A stretch of DNA of 64,000 bases, from positions 3,658,001 through 3,722,000 of the forward strand of contig NZ_CP108364.1 of the NCBI RefSeq assembly GCF_035946055.1, given 5' to 3'. Source of the DNA: Streptomyces sp. NBC_01341 (GTDB taxonomy: Bacteria; Actinomycetota; Actinomycetes; Streptomycetales; Streptomycetaceae). The first letter of the stretch is position 1. Each line of letters opens with the position of its first letter. Under the pieces are notes generated by a model. It was not told the origin of the DNA, ran no database searches, and saw nothing but the letters and a program-made list of their open reading frames with translations. The position numbers and the translations under genes are program-made. Below are positions 1 through 7,862 of this stretch, piece after piece.

Positions 1-2
1 CG

Positions 3-191
3 ATCGACCGGGAGATGCCGCTCATCCGGGCGGAGGTCGAGTTGCTGGACGCGCAGATCATGACCATCGACCGGCCGGCGAACGAGCTGGACATCCGCCG
101 GGTCCGCCGGGCCCGCAACCGGGTCCTGGCGGCCCGGCGGGACCTCACCAACCGGGCTTCCGGCACGGCGGAGTCCGGGGGCGCGGCATGA
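3..191 (+). CDS. DUF6284-like small AICE protein, C-terminal part
   Basis: An open frame enters from the left edge and stops at TGA 189-191. The visible 62 residues are rich in Arg, Glu and Ala and are probably helical, beginning IDREMPLIRAEVELLD. From memory this matches the DUF6284 proteins common in AICEs. Function is unknown. The stop overlaps the next start (ATGA), which indicates translational coupling. The start codon lies outside the window. Confidence 0.6.
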   Translation: MDREMPLIRAEVELLDAQIMTIDRPANELDIRRVRRARNRVLAARRDLTNRASGTAESGGAA

Positions 192-514
192 GCAAGCAGA
201 TCTTCGGAGCGCAGATGTCGTTGCGCTGCTGCGGGACCACCAAGCCGGAAGTGACGACCGGTCCGTGCTGGCAGGTGTTCGTGGCCATGTCCGGACGGGT
301 CAGTGAGTGGCCCACCTACACGTGGCCGACGTCCACCGACGTCCCGACCCCTGACCAGCGCCGGGAAGCGCTGTCGGAACTCGGGTTCGCCCTCGCCGAG
401 GGCGCTGCATGGGAGTGGACGGAGGACACCGGGCCGGAGTACCACCCGCACCCGGTGCGCGTCGCGCTGCTGGCCGCAGTCAAGGTCCGGCCGCTGGAAG
501 GTGGGGCGGCATGA
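188..514 (+). CDS. DUF6303-like small AICE protein
   Basis: The 108-residue product has no signal peptide or membrane segment. The C-terminal half carries the pattern ALSELGFALAEGAAWEWTED, which I associate with the DUF6303 family of AICE proteins of unknown function. The family name is from memory and less certain than the gene call. It overlaps the upstream gene by ATGA and the downstream gene by ATGA at 511-514, so it belongs to one operon that runs towards the transfer gene at 2382. Confidence 0.65.
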   Translation: MSKQIFGAQMSLRCCGTTKPEVTTGPCWQVFVAMSGRVSEWPTYTWPTSTDVPTPDQRREALSELGFALAEGAAWEWTEDTGPEYHPHPVRVALLAAVKVRPLEGGAA

Positions 515-1374
515 ACGCCAAGACCGTTCTTCCCGCCGTCGGCATGACTGCCGTGTCCATGGTCCTCACCTTGGCTGTGGTGATGATGTGGCTGGGTACG
601 GCGATGCCGTGGCCGGTCGCATTGGTCGTCGGTCTCGGGATCGACGGCGGATGGCTCGCCACCCTCGCCTACGAACGCCGCCTCGCAGCCCAAGGCGACC
701 ACTCCACACCGGTCACCGCCGTCGGCTGGTCCTTCGGCCTCATCGCCACCGGCGTGCTGGTCGCCCACGCCCTCACCGCCGAAGAGTCCACGGGTGCGTG
801 GCTGGCCGTCGCGTGGCTGCCGATCGCGGCCAAGGCCCTGTGGCTGGTCCACGGACTGTGGGAGCGCACCGCGCTCACCGTTGAAGCGCTGGACGCGATC
901 CAGGGGATCCAGCAGGAAGCCCGCGACGAAGCCGCCGTGGCCCGCGCCCGACTCCGGGCCGAAGCCTCCACGGAAGAGACGCGGCTGACGGCCGTGACGC
1001 AGGCCGGCGCCCGCGTCGCACACGTACAGGCACGCACCGCCAACACCCTCTCCCGAGCCTGGTCGACCCTGGAATCCGCGCGGGAGGGTGAGGACACCGG
1101 ACGGGCGCTGACCAGCGTGACGACCCCCGTCACGCCCGGCGTCACACCCCGCTGGGAACTCCCCTTCTGGATCCCCTCCGACCCGGCTTCGGTGCTCGCG
1201 CTGGAGTCGCCCGGCGCCCTCACCGATCAGGTGCTCGACGCCCTCGTCGACCAGATCCGGCACAGCGAGACGCCCGCCCTGTCCTACCGGGAGATGGCCG
1301 CCCGCTTCCGGACCGCCGGGCACTCCGCATCCGAGGTTCGGCTGCGGGCCGCGTGGAAGCGCGTGGCTGCGTGA
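511..1374 (+). CDS. SpdB/DUF2637-like AICE membrane protein
   Basis: The 287-residue product has about four hydrophobic segments in its first 120 residues (roughly 5-28, 31-53, 66-88, 96-117). A charged helical stretch follows, and the end resembles a small helix-turn-helix (SYREMAARF ... SEVRLRAAWKRV). Four N-terminal membrane segments plus a cytoplasmic tail is the layout of the Spd (spread) or DUF2637 proteins next to TraB translocases in pSAM2-like elements, where they aid intramycelial plasmid spread. The ATG at 511 is chosen because it overlaps the previous stop as ATGA. The exact family is inferred. Confidence 0.65.
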   Translation: MNAKTVLPAVGMTAVSMVLTLAVVMMWLGTAMPWPVALVVGLGIDGGWLATLAYERRLAAQGDHSTPVTAVGWSFGLIATGVLVAHALTAEESTGAWLAVAWLPIAAKALWLVHGLWERTALTVEALDAIQGIQQEARDEAAVARARLRAEASTEETRLTAVTQAGARVAHVQARTANTLSRAWSTLESAREGEDTGRALTSVTTPVTPGVTPRWELPFWIPSDPASVLALESPGALTDQVLDALVDQIRHSETPALSYREMAARFRTAGHSASEVRLRAAWKRVAA

Positions 1375-1730
1375 TGGCCACGCTGTCTGTCTACCGGTGG
1401 CGCCTGGCCCCGGACGGATACGCCACCCGCCGCCAACTCCGAGCCCTCGGGCTACGGCCCGGCGGCCAGGACGTAGCAGCGCAGCTCGAACGGCCCCGCC
1501 GACGGCGGGGCCCGCTGGTCGCCTACCTCTACCGCATCGACCGGGCCAAACCGGTACGGCCGATGACCCCCGCCCGGCGGGCCGCTCTCGCTAAGGCGAT
1601 GGCGGCCCGGCGGACCTGCCCCAACTGCCTTCGCGACGCGGGGTACTGCATCCCGCGTTCGCTCGGCATGTGCGTGCCCTGTTCAGACCTTTTCAGCAGC
1701 CGCCCGAGCCGCGGCAACGAGACGGAGTGA
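1374..1730 (+). CDS. RRQRL-motif zinc-binding AICE protein
   Basis: The 118-residue product carries an N-terminal RRQLRALGLRPGG motif. Its C-terminal cysteine set is CPNC, then CIPRSLGMCVPC about 10 residues later, which looks like one zinc-binding knuckle. This matches the small RRQRL motif-containing zinc-binding proteins found in AICEs; their role is unknown. The start is set by a TGATG overlap with the preceding stop at 1372-1374. It is very Arg-rich, so nucleic-acid binding is plausible but unproven. Confidence 0.7.
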   Translation: MATLSVYRWRLAPDGYATRRQLRALGLRPGGQDVAAQLERPRRRRGPLVAYLYRIDRAKPVRPMTPARRAALAKAMAARRTCPNCLRDAGYCIPRSLGMCVPCSDLFSSRPSRGNETE

Positions 1731-1734
1731 CGTA

Positions 1735-2289
1735 GTGAAGCTGGAAGTCAGCACACACAAGCTCTTCGGCTACCGCTCCACCCTGCGCACCGCGAAGCGC
1801 CTGACCGAAGAGGCCGTCCGGGTCGTGGACCGGGCGGTCGCCGGCCGGATGCCGGACGTGCGGGTGGTGCTCACCGCAGAGCGGAACCTGGCGGAGGTGA
1901 GCACGGCTGCCGAGTGGGAGGCCGCCGGGTGCACCGACAAGCGCGTCCAGGCTCGTGCGCTGCGGTCCGCGAAGAAGTTGGCACGTGAGACCGCCGCCCG
2001 CGCCGTCCCGCTCTCGGACGGCGGGGTGTTGATCGTCGTCAACGTCGACCAGCACCCCAACGAAGCCACGTTCGCCATCACGCTCGTGCATGAGCTGGTC
2101 CATGCGATGCAGCACAGCCGCAAGGGCGTCCGCGACCGGCTGATCGCCGGTCTGCGGCACGACCTGGGTGTCGAGCGTCTGTCGCGTCGCGAGAGCCGCG
2201 AACTCGACCGCCTTTTCGAGGCCGACGAGAACGAGGCGTACGGCGCGGAGCACCTCGCCGGCCGCCTCGTTCCCGCCGCCGCAGCCTGA
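1735..2289 (+). CDS. Putative HExxH zinc metalloprotease-like protein
   Basis: The 184-residue product begins at GTG 1735, four bases after the previous stop. Residues near 118-126 read HELVHAMQH, a gluzincin-type HExxH motif preceded by a hydrophobic strand (VLIVVNVDQHPNEATFAITLV). A distal ENEAYGAEHLA segment could supply the third metal ligand. It may be a small metallopeptidase that acts inside the cell, since no signal peptide is seen. A role in element regulation, as with ImmA-type proteases, is possible but not shown. It closes the first operon segment and is followed by a strong terminator. Confidence 0.6.
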   Translation: MKLEVSTHKLFGYRSTLRTAKRLTEEAVRVVDRAVAGRMPDVRVVLTAERNLAEVSTAAEWEAAGCTDKRVQARALRSAKKLARETAARAVPLSDGGVLIVVNVDQHPNEATFAITLVHELVHAMQHSRKGVRDRLIAGLRHDLGVERLSRRESRELDRLFEADENEAYGAEHLAGRLVPAAAA

Positions 2290-2303
2290 CCCATCCCCAT
2301 GCC

Positions 2304-2333
2304 TGCCGGGGTGGCGTCGCGGCCACCCCGGCA
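2304..2333 (+). terminator. Rho-independent-type hairpin
   Basis: TGCCGGGGTGGC and GCCACCCCGGCA form a perfect 12-bp stem with a 6-nt loop just after the metalloprotease-like gene. No T-tract follows, as is common in Streptomyces. Confidence 0.6.
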
Positions 2334-2381
2334 CCTCCCCTTCATCGCCCCAAGGCTGGGGCAGTCAGGAGTCGTTCCGCC

Positions 2382-4499
2382 ATGAGCGACAACGTCGTTC
2401 CCCTCTTCGAGAAGACCACCCCCGCCCCCGTGGCGCCCCCGAGTGTCGAGACGGCTGCTGTAGCAGCGCCCACCGCTGAAAAGCCGCCTGTGCCCCTGTG
2501 GGTGCGCTCCGCACGCGGTATCCGCACGGTCGCCACCCACGAGAGCACCAAGGCCGTCTGCCGGGCTACGGCGCGCCACGGCCTCTACGTCCTCGGTGGG
2601 ACCAGGATCGTGGCCCGTCGGACGTGGGAGGGCCGTACCGCCTCCCGGTACGAGCGTCTGCTGCGTGCGGCGGAAGCCGCGGGGAACATGGAGGCCGCCG
2701 CCGAGTGGGAGGAGCGCGGCCAGCGCTTCCGCCAGGAACGCCACCGCCGCCGCATGGACCTGCTCACCGCACCGATGGACGCGGCCAAGGGCATCGCGGC
2801 CGGCGTTGGGATTGGGGCGGGTGGTCTCTTACTGCTCGGCATAATGCTCGCCGTCGCCAACAAGGACTGGACCGACGTCTACGCCCCCACCATGGCCGTG
2901 GTGGAGCTGGTCCGCTGGATCGTCTTCATCATCACCGTGACCTGGGGCCCCCTCGTCACGATCGGCCCGTGGGCGGCCCTGCTTGGGCTGTGGGCCGTCG
3001 GTAAGAACCAGCAGGCAGCACCCCAATGGGCTCTCCCGGCGAACGTCCGCTCGGGTGAGGGTGAGCCGATCACCCCGTCCATCGTCGTCCTCGCGCTCCG
3101 GAACCTGGGCATCGCCCCGCTCCGGACCGCGATCAAAGAGATGGGCGACGCCGGTGCCTCGATGCTGGGCCCGATCCGGATCGCCGGATGCGGCGTCGAA
3201 GTCGACGTGACCCTGCCTTCCGGTGTCTCGACGAACGAGGTGCAGAACCGGCGGCGCAAGCTCGCTGAGAACCTGTCCCGGCACGAGCACGAGGTGTTCA
3301 TCACCATCCCGCAGGCCGCCCGCACCGTGCGGCTGTGGGTCGCGGATTCCGGGGCGCTGGATGAGCCTATCGGCCCGTCTCCGCTGACCACCGACCAGGA
3401 CATGACCGCGAACTACAAGACCGGCAAGGCACCGTGGGGCCAGGACCTGCGCGGCGACGCAGCAGCCCTCAGCCTCTACCAGCGGCACTTGCTCATCACC
3501 GGCCTGTCCAACCAGGGCAAGACCGCAGCACTCCGCGCGCTCGCCCTGTGGCTCGCGCTCGACAAGACGGTGGAGTTCCGGCTCGCCGACCTCAAGGGCG
3601 CCGGCGACTGGGCCATGTTCGATGGCCTGGCCACCGTCCTCATCCAGGGGCCGACGGACGACCACGTCATCCAGGCAACCGAAATGCTGGAAGGCGGCGT
3701 GAGCGAGATGGAACGCCGCCTCCAGGCCCCGCCCGGCACCGTGTTCCCGCCGCTCGTGCTGCTGGTCGACGAGGCGCAGGTGGCGTTCATGTGCCCGGTC
3801 GTCGACGAGGAGAAGCGCCCCTACGGCGGGTCCAAGGCCACGTCCCGGTACTTCATGGCCGCGAGGAAGATTCACAACCAGGGGCGTGCGGTCAACGTGA
3901 CGCTGTGGCAGGGCACGCAGGACCCCACCGATCAGAACCTGCCCAAGCTGGTCCGCGAGGGCGCCCACACCCGCGCATCCCTCGCCCTCGGAACCGAGTC
4001 GCAGGCCCGCATGGCCCTGGGTGACAAGGCGGTCGATGGCGGGGCCGCCCCGAACCTGCTCCGCCCTGGCCTGGACAAGGGAACCCTTGTGGTCGCGTCG
4101 GACGGCATCGAGATCCCGGCCGGCCAGGCATCCATCACGGTCCGCACGCACTACATCGACACCGACACCGCCGCCCTCATCACCGCCCGCGCCCGGGCGA
4201 TGCGCGACGGGGTCACCACCCTCCACGTCATCGAGCAGGGCGAGGTGCGCGACCCGCTCGCGGACATCGCGACCGTGGTCGGTGACACGAAGCGCGTCCT
4301 GACGCAGGACGTGCTACAGCGGCTCTCGGTGCTGTCCGAGGACAGTTACGGAAGCTGGACGCACGCCGACTTGAAGCGCGTGCTGGACGGCACGGCGGCT
4401 GAGCCCTACAAGTCGGACGGCCGGATGGTCGTGGGCCGGGAGCGTATCGCCCGCGCCCTCGCCAACCGGGACACGAACGGTTCCGCTTCCGCTTCCTGA
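2382..4499 (+). CDS. FtsK/SpoIIIE-family DNA translocase (TraB-type)
   Basis: This 705-residue protein is the main transfer protein of AICE-1. TraB-type proteins form a hexameric pore and move double-stranded DNA from cell to cell in mycelia without a relaxase. Two hydrophobic regions (about 145-161 and 173-206) anchor it in the membrane. The cytoplasmic ATPase has Walker A GLSNQGKT near 373-380 and Walker B LVLLVDEAQ near 460-468. A C-terminal tail of about 100 residues resembles the DNA-recognising winged-helix region of the family. It is preceded by a terminator and its own leader and followed by repeats of the TCAGGGAGG type that could be its binding site. Confidence 0.9.
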   Translation: MSDNVVPLFEKTTPAPVAPPSVETAAVAAPTAEKPPVPLWVRSARGIRTVATHESTKAVCRATARHGLYVLGGTRIVARRTWEGRTASRYERLLRAAEAAGNMEAAAEWEERGQRFRQERHRRRMDLLTAPMDAAKGIAAGVGIGAGGLLLLGIMLAVANKDWTDVYAPTMAVVELVRWIVFIITVTWGPLVTIGPWAALLGLWAVGKNQQAAPQWALPANVRSGEGEPITPSIVVLALRNLGIAPLRTAIKEMGDAGASMLGPIRIAGCGVEVDVTLPSGVSTNEVQNRRRKLAENLSRHEHEVFITIPQAARTVRLWVADSGALDEPIGPSPLTTDQDMTANYKTGKAPWGQDLRGDAAALSLYQRHLLITGLSNQGKTAALRALALWLALDKTVEFRLADLKGAGDWAMFDGLATVLIQGPTDDHVIQATEMLEGGVSEMERRLQAPPGTVFPPLVLLVDEAQVAFMCPVVDEEKRPYGGSKATSRYFMAARKIHNQGRAVNVTLWQGTQDPTDQNLPKLVREGAHTRASLALGTESQARMALGDKAVDGGAAPNLLRPGLDKGTLVVASDGIEIPAGQASITVRTHYIDTDTAALITARARAMRDGVTTLHVIEQGEVRDPLADIATVVGDTKRVLTQDVLQRLSVLSEDSYGSWTHADLKRVLDGTAAEPYKSDGRMVVGRERIARALANRDTNGSASAS

Positions 4500-4521
4500 T
4501 CACAGGGAGCACGCCCCGGGC

Positions 4522-4685
4522 GGGTCAGGGAGGAAGGGAGAACTCCCTGAACGCCTCCCTGACCCGCCTCCCTGGACCTGACCTGCACAGATGATGTTCA
4601 GGGAGGCAGGGAGTCACCCCAGCTCAACACCCCCACACCCTTCTCACAGCGCCTCCCGAGGGGGGTGCTTCCGCCTCCCTGACCC
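4522..4685. repeat. TCAGGGAGG direct and inverted repeats
   Basis: The gap between the translocase and the next gene holds four exact copies of TCAGGGAGG. Two are on the plus strand (4525-4533, 4598-4606) and two on the minus strand (4554-4562, 4674-4682). Three extend to the 12-mer GGGTCAGGGAGG or its complement. Related TraB proteins bind short repeats (clt) near their genes, so this may be the clt locus; an operator is the alternative. No gene is seen in this gap. Confidence 0.5.
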
Positions 4686-4705
4686 AGCAGAGGAAGGGAT
4701 TCCGC

Positions 4706-5164
4706 ATGTTCCCCGAGAACACCGCCCACCGGCCCGCCCAGCAGGCCGTGACCATCCACCAGCCCACCCCCATCACGCCCTACCCCGCCGCCCCGGTCGT
4801 GCCCGTGCAGCCCGGCGGCGTGCCCGCCGTGACGTCGATAGTGCTGCCGGACGGGCGGGTCATCACCGGCTACGCCATCGACCACACCCAGCCCGAACCG
4901 GTCGTGGCCAAGCCGATCGTCTCCCGCACGGCGGTGAACATCGCGCTCGGTGGGATCGGGTTCGCCGCCGTCTGTGGCGGGCTCGTTCTGCTGACCACGT
5001 TCATCGCTGCACTCGCCGCTCTGGTCCAGCAGCTCATCATCCTGGCCGCCGTCATCTTCGGCGGCTGGATCGCCATACAGGTCCTCACCGCCGGCCGCGA
5101 GCACGGGCCCACGACGGTGAACATCCGCAAGGCCGTCATCAAGCGCAACCACTTCCACGGCTGA
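4706..5164 (+). CDS. Spd-like small membrane protein
   Basis: This is a 152-residue protein with a Pro-rich N-terminal third (residues 15-45). Two hydrophobic helices follow (about 77-98 and 101-122), then a conserved-looking basic end, NIRKAVIKRNHFHG. Small bitopic or polytopic proteins of this layout follow TraB genes in AICEs and are called SpdD-type spread proteins. The ATG is preceded by AGGAAGGGA. Function is inferred from position and topology. Confidence 0.6.
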   Translation: MFPENTAHRPAQQAVTIHQPTPITPYPAAPVVPVQPGGVPAVTSIVLPDGRVITGYAIDHTQPEPVVAKPIVSRTAVNIALGGIGFAAVCGGLVLLTTFIAALAALVQQLIILAAVIFGGWIAIQVLTAGREHGPTTVNIRKAVIKRNHFHG

Positions 5165-5222
5165 CCACCCCCGAGGAATAGCGCCCTCCCGCATCGCACC
5201 CCAACCGGTCAGGAAGGCCGAG

Positions 5223-5381
5223 ATGAACGACAGCCGAGGAAAGCCCAACAAGCCCACCAGCAGCGGCCCTGCGATGCCGTGCGGTTCGGGGCCTGGTCGC
5301 TGGAACACCGAGAGCGGCAGCCGACCCTCCACCGCCACGACCAACACCTCCACCCGCCCCAGCGGCCCGAAAGCCTCCTAG
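5223..5381 (+). CDS. Small hypothetical protein (52 aa)
   Basis: An ATG with a good ribosome-binding site (AGGAAGG, 6 nt upstream) opens a 52-residue frame rich in Ser, Thr, Pro and Asn, MNDSRGKPNKPTSSGP at the start. There is no membrane segment and no recognisable family. It sits between the Spd-like gene and a shared terminator, so it could be the last gene of the transfer operon. Confidence 0.4.
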   Translation: MNDSRGKPNKPTSSGPAMPCGSGPGRWNTESGSRPSTATTNTSTRPSGPKAS

Positions 5382-5398
5382 AGAGCCGCCCGGCCGCC

Positions 5399-5417
5399 AA
5401 GCCCGCGGCTCGGGCTT
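5399..5417. terminator. Terminator between convergent genes
   Basis: AAGCCCG and CGGGCTT form a 7-bp stem with a 5-nt loop. It lies exactly between the plus-strand small gene ending at 5381 and the minus-strand HNH gene ending at 5418, so it can serve both. Confidence 0.5.
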
Positions 5418-6425
5418 CTAGGACGCGGCTTCAGGGATGCGGCTGGCCGGCACGCTCACTTTTGCAGGCATACTCAAGCGCCAGTGGGCAGCCAGCCACA
5501 CCTCATGCTCAGGCCGCAGCCTGGCGAGGGGCTTCCTGCCGTGCAGTTCGGCGTATGCCGGGTAGCCGAGGAGTTCGTCGTCGACCTCGATGCATCCGGT
5601 GTCTGGGTTGACGCTGATCTGGCCGCGGTCGAAGAGGCTGTGGACGTCGTTGCGCAGGAGCAGGCCGCCCCAGTCGTGATGCTCTTCCTCATCGGCATAG
5701 CTGTACAGGTGTGCCGCTTGGAGTGCCCCGGCCGGTGCGGGTCCGGTGAACGCGCACACCTGGCCGTGGTCGTTCAGCAGCTGCTGACGGAATGGCCCTT
5801 GGCCCACGCGGGTGCGGACGTTCGACATCCGGTGCCCACCCGTGATCCGCCTGCGCTCCCTGGCCTCTGCCGGGCTGTCGTCGGCGCCGTCTGCGTCCGG
5901 GTCCAGGTCGCTGAACTCGACCCCCTCGATTGCGAGGAGTGCGTCACGCAGCTTCTCCCACCGGGCAGGGCGCATGCTCAGCTGCGAGTCCGGGGAATCG
6001 CACAGGGCCCGCAGCTGGCGGCCGGCGAGCAGGCCCCGCCCGTCCATCCACGCCTCGCCGTGGCGGGACCGGTAGGTGACTACCCGCTTGGTCTTGCTCC
6101 CCGGCACCTCGAACTGGGCGGGGCACTTGTTGCAGCGCCACGTCGGCTTCATCCGCTTGCGCCGCTTGAAGTCAGCCTTCTTGCACTCCGGACAGAAGTA
6201 GAGCGTCTTGATCTCGCTCCCGGTCTCGATCTCGGAAATCACCCCGAGGCCGAGCAGTTGCTTCTTGTCCCACAGCGCAATCACGTCCCCCACAGCGATA
6301 CGCGCGTGGTTGGGGACCGTGTCGTCCCAGCTGTAGTGCTGCGACGGGTCGTCGTCATACCCGTCATTGCCCCCGTGCTGGCGATCCTCGTCGCCCACAG
6401 CAAGCACCAGCCATGCCGTCGTCAC
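5418..6425 (-). CDS. HNH endonuclease with N-terminal PUA-like domain and zinc ribbon
   Basis: The 335-residue protein starts at GTG 6425, seven bases after GGAGGGGG. Residues 1-75 (HYSWDDTVPNHARIAVGDVIALWD ... GLGVISEI, read as separate pieces) look like an EVE/PUA-type fold that reads modified bases. A zinc ribbon follows (C78, C81, C98, C101). The C-terminal HNH_2-type nuclease has C224, H239 and the NDVHSLFDRG segment with H262. EVE-HNH fusions are known modification-dependent (type IV) restriction enzymes. It is divergent from the methyltransferase pair at 6529. It could instead be the nuclease of a conventional restriction-modification pair. The HNH call is firm; the reader-domain call is inference. 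Confidence 0.75.
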   Translation of the reverse strand: MTTAWLVLAVGDEDRQHGGNDGYDDDPSQHYSWDDTVPNHARIAVGDVIALWDKKQLLGLGVISEIETGSEIKTLYFCPECKKADFKRRKRMKPTWRCNKCPAQFEVPGSKTKRVVTYRSRHGEAWMDGRGLLAGRQLRALCDSPDSQLSMRPARWEKLRDALLAIEGVEFSDLDPDADGADDSPAEARERRRITGGHRMSNVRTRVGQGPFRQQLLNDHGQVCAFTGPAPAGALQAAHLYSYADEEEHHDWGGLLLRNDVHSLFDRGQISVNPDTGCIEVDDELLGYPAYAELHGRKPLARLRPEHEVWLAAHWRLSMPAKVSVPASRIPEAAS

Positions 6426-6528
6426 TGTGCCCCCTCCACGTGCCAATGAGCCGGGGCAGCCGCCCATCTCGCCAAAGACGCGGCTGCCCCACACCCCAGC
6501 CCACTCAACAGAACTGGAGACCATCAGC

Positions 6529-7215
6529 ATGCCCCACCCCACTGACATCCGGACCCGCACCAAGACCAAGCCGCGGTTGCTGGACCTCTACTGCTGCCAG
6601 GGCGGCGCGGCCAAGGGCTACACGGATGCCGGGTTCGAGGTGACCGGCGTCGACAGCGCCCCGCAGCCGCTGTACCCGTACCGGTTCGTCCAGGCCGACG
6701 CGATCCAGTACCTGCTCGCACACGGCGGGGAGTTCGACTTCGTCCACGCCTCGCCGCCCTGCCAGCGCTACAGCCGCGCGCAGAAGATCCAGCACCGCGC
6801 CCACCCCGACCTCATCGCCCCCACCCGGGCCGCCCTCGAAACGGCCGGCCGCCCCTGGGTCATCGAAAACGTCGAAGAGGCCGCCGGAGAACTCCGGGAC
6901 CCGGTGACGATGTGCGCCGCCGCATTCGGGATGCGCACCTACCGCCACCGCCTCTTCGAGACCCGCGGCTTCACCATCACCCCGCCCCAGCACGGCGCCC
7001 ACCTGGCGCCGCTCACCAAGATGGGCCGCCCCCGCGCCGCCGGACACTTCGCGCACTACGTCGGCAACTTCAGCGGCGTCCAGGAAGCACGCGACGACAT
7101 GAACGTGCCGTGGATGACGCGCGACGGCATCCGCGAGTGCATCCCCCCGGCCTACACCCACTGGATCGGCACCGCCGCCCTCCAGGCCCTGGCACTGCTG
7201 GGGGTGGCCGCGTGA
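6529..7215 (+). CDS. Short C5-cytosine methyltransferase-like protein A
   Basis: The 228-residue protein has SAM-binding motif I (LLDLYCCQGGAAKGY, 17-31), the motif IV Pro-Cys with the catalytic cysteine (SPPCQ, C78), and the ENV motif (WVIENV). At 228 residues it lacks the large target-recognition region of typical C5 DNA methyltransferases (over 300 residues), so the target may be unusual or supplied by the partner gene. ATG 6529 follows CTGGAGA. Its stop overlaps the GTG of the second methyltransferase, so the two are co-translated. They may protect the element DNA or modify it against host restriction. Confidence 0.75.
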   Translation: MPHPTDIRTRTKTKPRLLDLYCCQGGAAKGYTDAGFEVTGVDSAPQPLYPYRFVQADAIQYLLAHGGEFDFVHASPPCQRYSRAQKIQHRAHPDLIAPTRAALETAGRPWVIENVEEAAGELRDPVTMCAAAFGMRTYRHRLFETRGFTITPPQHGAHLAPLTKMGRPRAAGHFAHYVGNFSGVQEARDDMNVPWMTRDGIRECIPPAYTHWIGTAALQALALLGVAA

Positions 7216-7862
7216 ACGCCCGCATCCTGCCCTTCCGCAAGCCCAACGGATTACGGCTCCTGGACGCCTGCTGCGGAGCCGGTGGCCTGTCCATGGGCTA
7301 CTACCTCGCCGGATACAACATCGTCGGCGTCGACATCAACCCGATGCCGAACTACCCCTTCGAGTTCGTCCAGGCCGACGCCGTCGACTACGTCGCCGAA
7401 CACGGGCACAGGTTCGACCTCATCCACGGGTCCTGGCCCTGCCAGTACTTCGCCCGCGTCACCGCCTGGCGCGGCAACCGCGACGACCACGAAAACCTCA
7501 TCCCCGCCGGCCGCCAAGCCATGCAGTCCACCGGCCGCCCCTGGGTCATCGAGAACGTCCCCGAAGCCTCCTGGTGCGGGGCCCTGCGTCCCGACTACCT
7601 GCTGTGTGGGTCGCAGTTCGGCCTCAACGTCCGCCGCCACCGCGCCTTCGAAACGTCATGGGGCGGCGGCGGGGACCTGCTCCCGCCCTGCTGGCACCAC
7701 AAGAACCTCCTCGCCTTCGAGCACAAAGGCGAGCGCGCCTACGCCGACGCCATGGGCTGCACCTGGATGAACAAGACCGAAGCCCGCCAGGCCGTACCCC
7801 CCGCCTACACCCAATGGATCGGCCAGCAGTTCCTCACCTACGAGAAGGAGGCCGCAGCATGA
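7212..7862 (+). CDS. Short C5-cytosine methyltransferase-like protein B
   Basis: The 216-residue protein is a diverged paralogue of the gene just upstream. It keeps motif I (LLDACCGAGGLSMGY, 17-31), the Pro-Cys motif (SWPCQ, C77), and ENVPEA. Both proteins end with a similar VPPAYTQWIG segment. The GTG at 7212 overlaps the previous stop (GTGA), and its own stop overlaps the primase-polymerase start (ATGA). Two adjacent small paralogues suggest a heterodimer or two specificities. It is unlikely to be a nuclease or an RNA enzyme on these motifs. Confidence 0.7.
   Translation: MNARILPFRKPNGLRLLDACCGAGGLSMGYYLAGYNIVGVDINPMPNYPFEFVQADAVDYVAEHGHRFDLIHGSWPCQYFARVTAWRGNRDDHENLIPAGRQAMQSTGRPWVIENVPEASWCGALRPDYLLCGSQFGLNVRRHRAFETSWGGGGDLLPPCWHHKNLLAFEHKGERAYADAMGCTWMNKTEARQAVPPAYTQWIGQQFLTYEKEAAA

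Noticed and set aside
2829..4226. Minus-strand open frame of 465 codons opposite the AICE-1 translocase
   Set aside because: Composition is that of an antisense frame, and the plus strand encodes Walker A and B motifs in the right order.
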